The notes under the pieces are model-generated. The model was not told the origin of the DNA. It searched no databases and saw only the letters and a list, made by a program, of their open reading frames with translations. Shown one piece after another: positions 61,566 through 64,000 of a stretch of 64,000 bases of DNA. Each line of letters starts with the position of its first letter. Positions within the stretch are counted from its first letter, which is position 1. Source of the stretch: Gammaproteobacteria bacterium (GTDB taxonomy: Bacteria > Pseudomonadota > Gammaproteobacteria > Competibacterales > Competibacteraceae); NCBI GenBank assembly GCA_024235095.1, contig JACKNC010000001.1:1773501-1837500 (forward strand), written 5' to 3'. The translations under genes were made by a program, and so were the position numbers.

Positions 61566-62779
61566 GACGGCCTCCCGGCTTTGGCAGTGCGGCCGGGCAA
61601 CACCGGCAGCGTTTTAATGAAAATGAGATAGAGCATGATTTCCAGACACACCACGCCGACGGTGATCATCAGCTCCGGCGCGGAGGGAAAATAGGTCCAA
61701 CCATTGCCCGGATTAACCGCCAGCAGGTAGCCGTTCATCCGGTACAGGGAACCGGCGGCCAGCAGGCTGATCGTCGCCAGGAAGCGCAGCCGGGTGTTAG
61801 CGCAACGACGTTGCGAGGCGAGAATGGCGATGGGCGCGGCGAACAGCGCGGTTTCGATCAGGAACAGAATGCTGTACCGGTCAAAGTTGAAGGCCAGCCC
61901 CAGTTGCCCCCGCGCCAGCAGATCGCCGATGCGCACGATCAGGAACAACACGAGTAACCCGGCGACCACCCGCGACAGCTTGGTGAGTAGCGCGGCTTCA
62001 GACGGCAGCTTGAAGGAGCGTTGCACCAAGGTCGCTTCCAGCATCACTACCCCGTAGCCCATGGCCAGCGCCGAAATCAGAAACAGCAACGGCAACCATT
62101 GTGTGTACCAGAGCGGGGACAATTTGGAACCCATGATCAGCAGCACCGACCCTAACGAGGATTGATGCATGGTCGGCAGCAACACCCCCAGGGCGATGAA
62201 CACATACATGTAGCGGCGCAGGAAAACCTGGAATTTATCCAGATTAAACCGCTTCTTGACTGCCAGCGGCATGCGCTCCAGAAACGCCGGCCAGAACTCG
62301 ATCCACAGCACGGTGATATAGGCCATGACGCACAGCGCGACCTCGAAGATGACCGAGTTTGGCTGCGCGTACCAGGGCAGCAGCAGATTAAAGGCGTTCC
62401 AGTAGCGGCCCAGGTCGATCATCACCGCCAGACCGGCCAGGGTGTAACCGAAGACCCCACCGAGCAGAGCCGGACGAATCAGCGGATGGTAAACATTGCG
62501 GTTGAGAATGTAGACCAGCAGGGCCATGGCGAAGCCGCCACAACCGAAGGCGGTGCCGATCACCACATCCAGCACCACCCAGGTGCCGATGGGATAGCCG
62601 TTGCTCATGTTCGATACGTCACCCATGCCGAACAGGAAGCGGCGCAGAATGAAGTAGCCGCCGATCAGCACCAGCAGGCCCAGGAGCATGAACGGTTTGG
62701 TGACAATGCGACCACCGAGCGGCTGATGATTCTCCAGAACCGGATCCGGAGATTCGGCAACCGGGTGTAAGACGCTCAT
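61562..62779 (-). CDS. hybB: hydrogenase membrane subunit HybB (NrfD family)
   Basis: A 405-residue quinone-linked integral membrane protein with about ten hydrophobic segments (for example LGLLVLIGGYFILRRFLFGM and GGVFGYTLAGLAVMIDLGRY). It contains no haem-binding pattern, as expected for NrfD/HybB proteins, and passes electrons between HybA and the quinone pool. It overlaps hybA and hybC by 4 bp each. Confidence 0.92.
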   Translation of the reverse strand: MSVLHPVAESPDPVLENHQPLGGRIVTKPFMLLGLLVLIGGYFILRRFLFGMGDVSNMSNGYPIGTWVVLDVVIGTAFGCGGFAMALLVYILNRNVYHPLIRPALLGGVFGYTLAGLAVMIDLGRYWNAFNLLLPWYAQPNSVIFEVALCVMAYITVLWIEFWPAFLERMPLAVKKRFNLDKFQVFLRRYMYVFIALGVLLPTMHQSSLGSVLLIMGSKLSPLWYTQWLPLLFLISALAMGYGVVMLEATLVQRSFKLPSEAALLTKLSRVVAGLLVLFLIVRIGDLLARGQLGLAFNFDRYSILFLIETALFAAPIAILASQRRCANTRLRFLATISLLAAGSLYRMNGYLLAVNPGNGWTYFPSAPELMITVGVVCLEIMLYLIFIKTLPVLPGRTAKAGRPS

Positions 62780-63810
62780 CGCGAATCCTCCTCATCGTCA
62801 GTCCGGGTCGGGTCTTCGTCGTGATAGACTTTGGCGCTGCGCCGGGCCAGCACCACCAGTCCGCCCAGCAGGGCCAGCGGCGCGATCATGCCTTTGTAAA
62901 GGGTATGCTGCATACCCTCGGAAACCGCTGCATAGGAATGGTCGGGCAGTTCCGGCAGACCCAGTTTCTGGTGGGGTACGCCGGTCAGATAACGCACTTG
63001 GGTGCCGCCCGCTTCTTTCTCCCCGTAGAGGTGCGGCTGGTATTTGCCAATCGGCGCTTCATGACCGGGCCGGTCGCCGCCCAGCTTGCCACGCGGGAAG
63101 GTGTAGGTCTCCCCTGGTTTGGCAGCCAGTCGCCGTTCTGCCTCAGCCTGCAGGTCCTCGACCAGGCCAAACAGCGAAGCACCGGTCGGACAGACATCGC
63201 AACAGGCCGGGAGCTTGCCTTGCGCTTGTAAATGGTTGCAGAACTGGCACTTGGAAATCCGGCCAAAGGGTTCGTCGAATTGATATTGCGGAACGTTGAA
63301 TGGGCAGCCATAGACACAATACCGGCAACCGATGCAGGCGTTGGGGTTATGGGTAACAATGCCGGTGACGGGGTTCTTCTGCATGGCGCTGACCGGACAG
63401 ACCGAAATGCAGGAAGGATCGACGCAATGCAGACAATGGCGCTTAACGAAGGCATAGCCGTCCTCTTCACGATCTTTTTGAGACATCGCGCCATTCTGGT
63501 AGACGCGGATCACGTTCAGCGTCTTTCCGGAAATATCCTCGGCGGTATCCCAAGTTCCTTCGTTCCAGGCCGCCAGCGACGCCGGTTGCTCAGCGGGCAT
63601 CCCGTTCGCTTCTTTACAGGCGCTGACGCAAGCCTTGCAACCCACACACAGCGTGGAGTCATACAACATGCCCACCGCTTTCGGCGGCAAGGTTTTCGGT
63701 TCGCGCGGCCCAAAGGCTACCGCTTCACTGACCGGTGCAGCAACTGCTGCCGCCGTGGTCGCAAGGGCGCCCGCCGCGCCGCGCAGAAATTGACGGCGAT
63801 TCGGATCCAT
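62776..63810 (-). CDS. hybA: hydrogenase 4Fe-4S subunit HybA
   Basis: A 344-residue periplasmic ferredoxin-like subunit. A twin-arginine signal (NRRQFLRGAAGALATT) precedes four cysteine clusters: CVGCKACVSACKE, CLHCVDPSCISVCP, CIGCRYCVYGCP and CQFCN...CCDVCP, for four 4Fe-4S centres. A C-terminal hydrophobic anchor (MIAPLALLGGLVVLARR) is present. GGGAGG precedes the ATG at 63810. It bridges HybO and HybB. Confidence 0.95.
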   Translation of the reverse strand: MDPNRRQFLRGAAGALATTAAAVAAPVSEAVAFGPREPKTLPPKAVGMLYDSTLCVGCKACVSACKEANGMPAEQPASLAAWNEGTWDTAEDISGKTLNVIRVYQNGAMSQKDREEDGYAFVKRHCLHCVDPSCISVCPVSAMQKNPVTGIVTHNPNACIGCRYCVYGCPFNVPQYQFDEPFGRISKCQFCNHLQAQGKLPACCDVCPTGASLFGLVEDLQAEAERRLAAKPGETYTFPRGKLGGDRPGHEAPIGKYQPHLYGEKEAGGTQVRYLTGVPHQKLGLPELPDHSYAAVSEGMQHTLYKGMIAPLALLGGLVVLARRSAKVYHDEDPTRTDDEEDSR

Positions 63811-63822
63811 GACGTTCCCTCC

Positions 63823-64000
63823 CTAGTGCTGCTTGTCGGAAGAGTTAGATGAGGCTCCCTGACCACCCGCTTCGTCCTCATCCTTCATGCCGCGCAACGC
63901 CATCACCCCAGCGCCAACGCCCAGTCCGGCGATACCGGCGACAATCGCCGCCGCTGCGGGGGTGACGCCTTCGCCTTTGGCCGAATTCACTGCGGGGAAA
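63823..64000 (-). CDS. hybO: [NiFe] hydrogenase small subunit, C-terminal end only
   Basis: The frame ending at TAG 63823-63825 encodes FPAVNSAKGEGVTPAAAAIV..GIAGLGVGAGVMALRG then an acidic tail ending DKQH. A single C-terminal membrane helix after the cluster domain is typical of membrane-bound hydrogenase small subunits, and HybO precedes HybA in the hyb operon. The gene runs off the window; identity is by position and the anchor helix. Confidence 0.75.
   Translation of the reverse strand, partial: FPAVNSAKGEGVTPAAAAIVAGIAGLGVGAGVMALRGMKDEDEAGGQGASSNSSDKQH

Overview
The window reads as chromosome of a Gram-negative gammaproteobacterium. Lines of evidence are the zapA / 6S RNA / 5-formyl-THF cyclo-ligase order, the nagZ-hpt-MTIP cluster, rplU-rpmA-obgE-proB, rplM-rpsI, coq7, two outer-membrane porins, Lpp-type lipoprotein, a phasin (polyhydroxyalkanoate storage) and a HybOABC-type uptake [NiFe] hydrogenase. 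A polyphosphate/glycogen-accumulating relative such as the Competibacteraceae would fit, but that name is only an inference from gene content.

Layout. 1-5 kb: ubiquinone hydroxylase coq7, a 2Fe-2S ferredoxin-like protein, ribosomal L13/S9, tRNA-Gln and two tandem paralogous porins, each with its own terminator. 5-9.4 kb: a YgiT/DUF4258 toxin-antitoxin-like pair broken by a palindromic mobile element, divergent rpiA/ilvA, then fthC, 6S RNA, zapA and a zapB-like coiled coil. 9.4-12.8 kb: an insertion-sequence graveyard with a decayed DDE transposase, a complete IS1-family element with 8-bp target duplication, and fragments. 12.8-20.2 kb: the PEP-CTERM regulators PrsR/PrsK and a TIGR03013-type sugar transferase, facing a nucleotide-sugar dehydrogenase and epimerase (exopolysaccharide precursor supply). 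20.2-26.4 kb: dnaQ, rnhA, an isolated mraZ, an FHA-domain protein, and purine/peptidoglycan salvage (MTIP, hpt, nagZ). 26.6-31.2 kb: sulfate activation cysD-cysNC plus an SLC13 permease. 31.2-38.6 kb: OsmC, two L,D-transpeptidases around an Lpp-like lipoprotein, a thioesterase, a split arnA and arnD for lipid A aminoarabinose, bfr and bfd. 38.7-50.4 kb: trans-sulfuration enzyme, tRNA-Leu, uvrB, aspartate aminotransferase, tRNA-Asn, phasin, proB-obgE-rpmA-rplU, ispB, tRNA-Pro and a VWA lipoprotein.

50.4-59.8 kb is the most unusual part: a chromosomal integron. An integron integrase (58414-59802, +) reads rightwards, and cassettes run leftwards on the minus strand, separated by attC sites at 58104-58267, 57395-57518, 56254-56340, 55278-55349, 54089-54166, 53227-53284 and 52364-52425. 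Cassette limits can be checked internally because each cassette's first seven bases complement the R'' box of its own attC; this works exactly for four cassettes with genes and for a gene-less one. Cargo includes a zinc-ribbon protein with a HEPN-like motif, a TIR-domain protein, a reverse-oriented HTH-HATPase-STAS regulator with TTGACA repeats in front, a dienelactone-hydrolase-like enzyme and a broken STAS-HATPase gene. The distal end is cut by an ISAs1-type element that lacks a target duplication, implying a deletion.

59.85-64 kb: hybC-hybB-hybA and the 3' end of hybO, all on the minus strand, running off the window.

A second highlight is a short palindromic C6/G6 element present twice with clear 8-9 bp target duplications: one copy breaks the DUF4258 gene, the other adds 19 in-frame codons to the FHA-domain protein.
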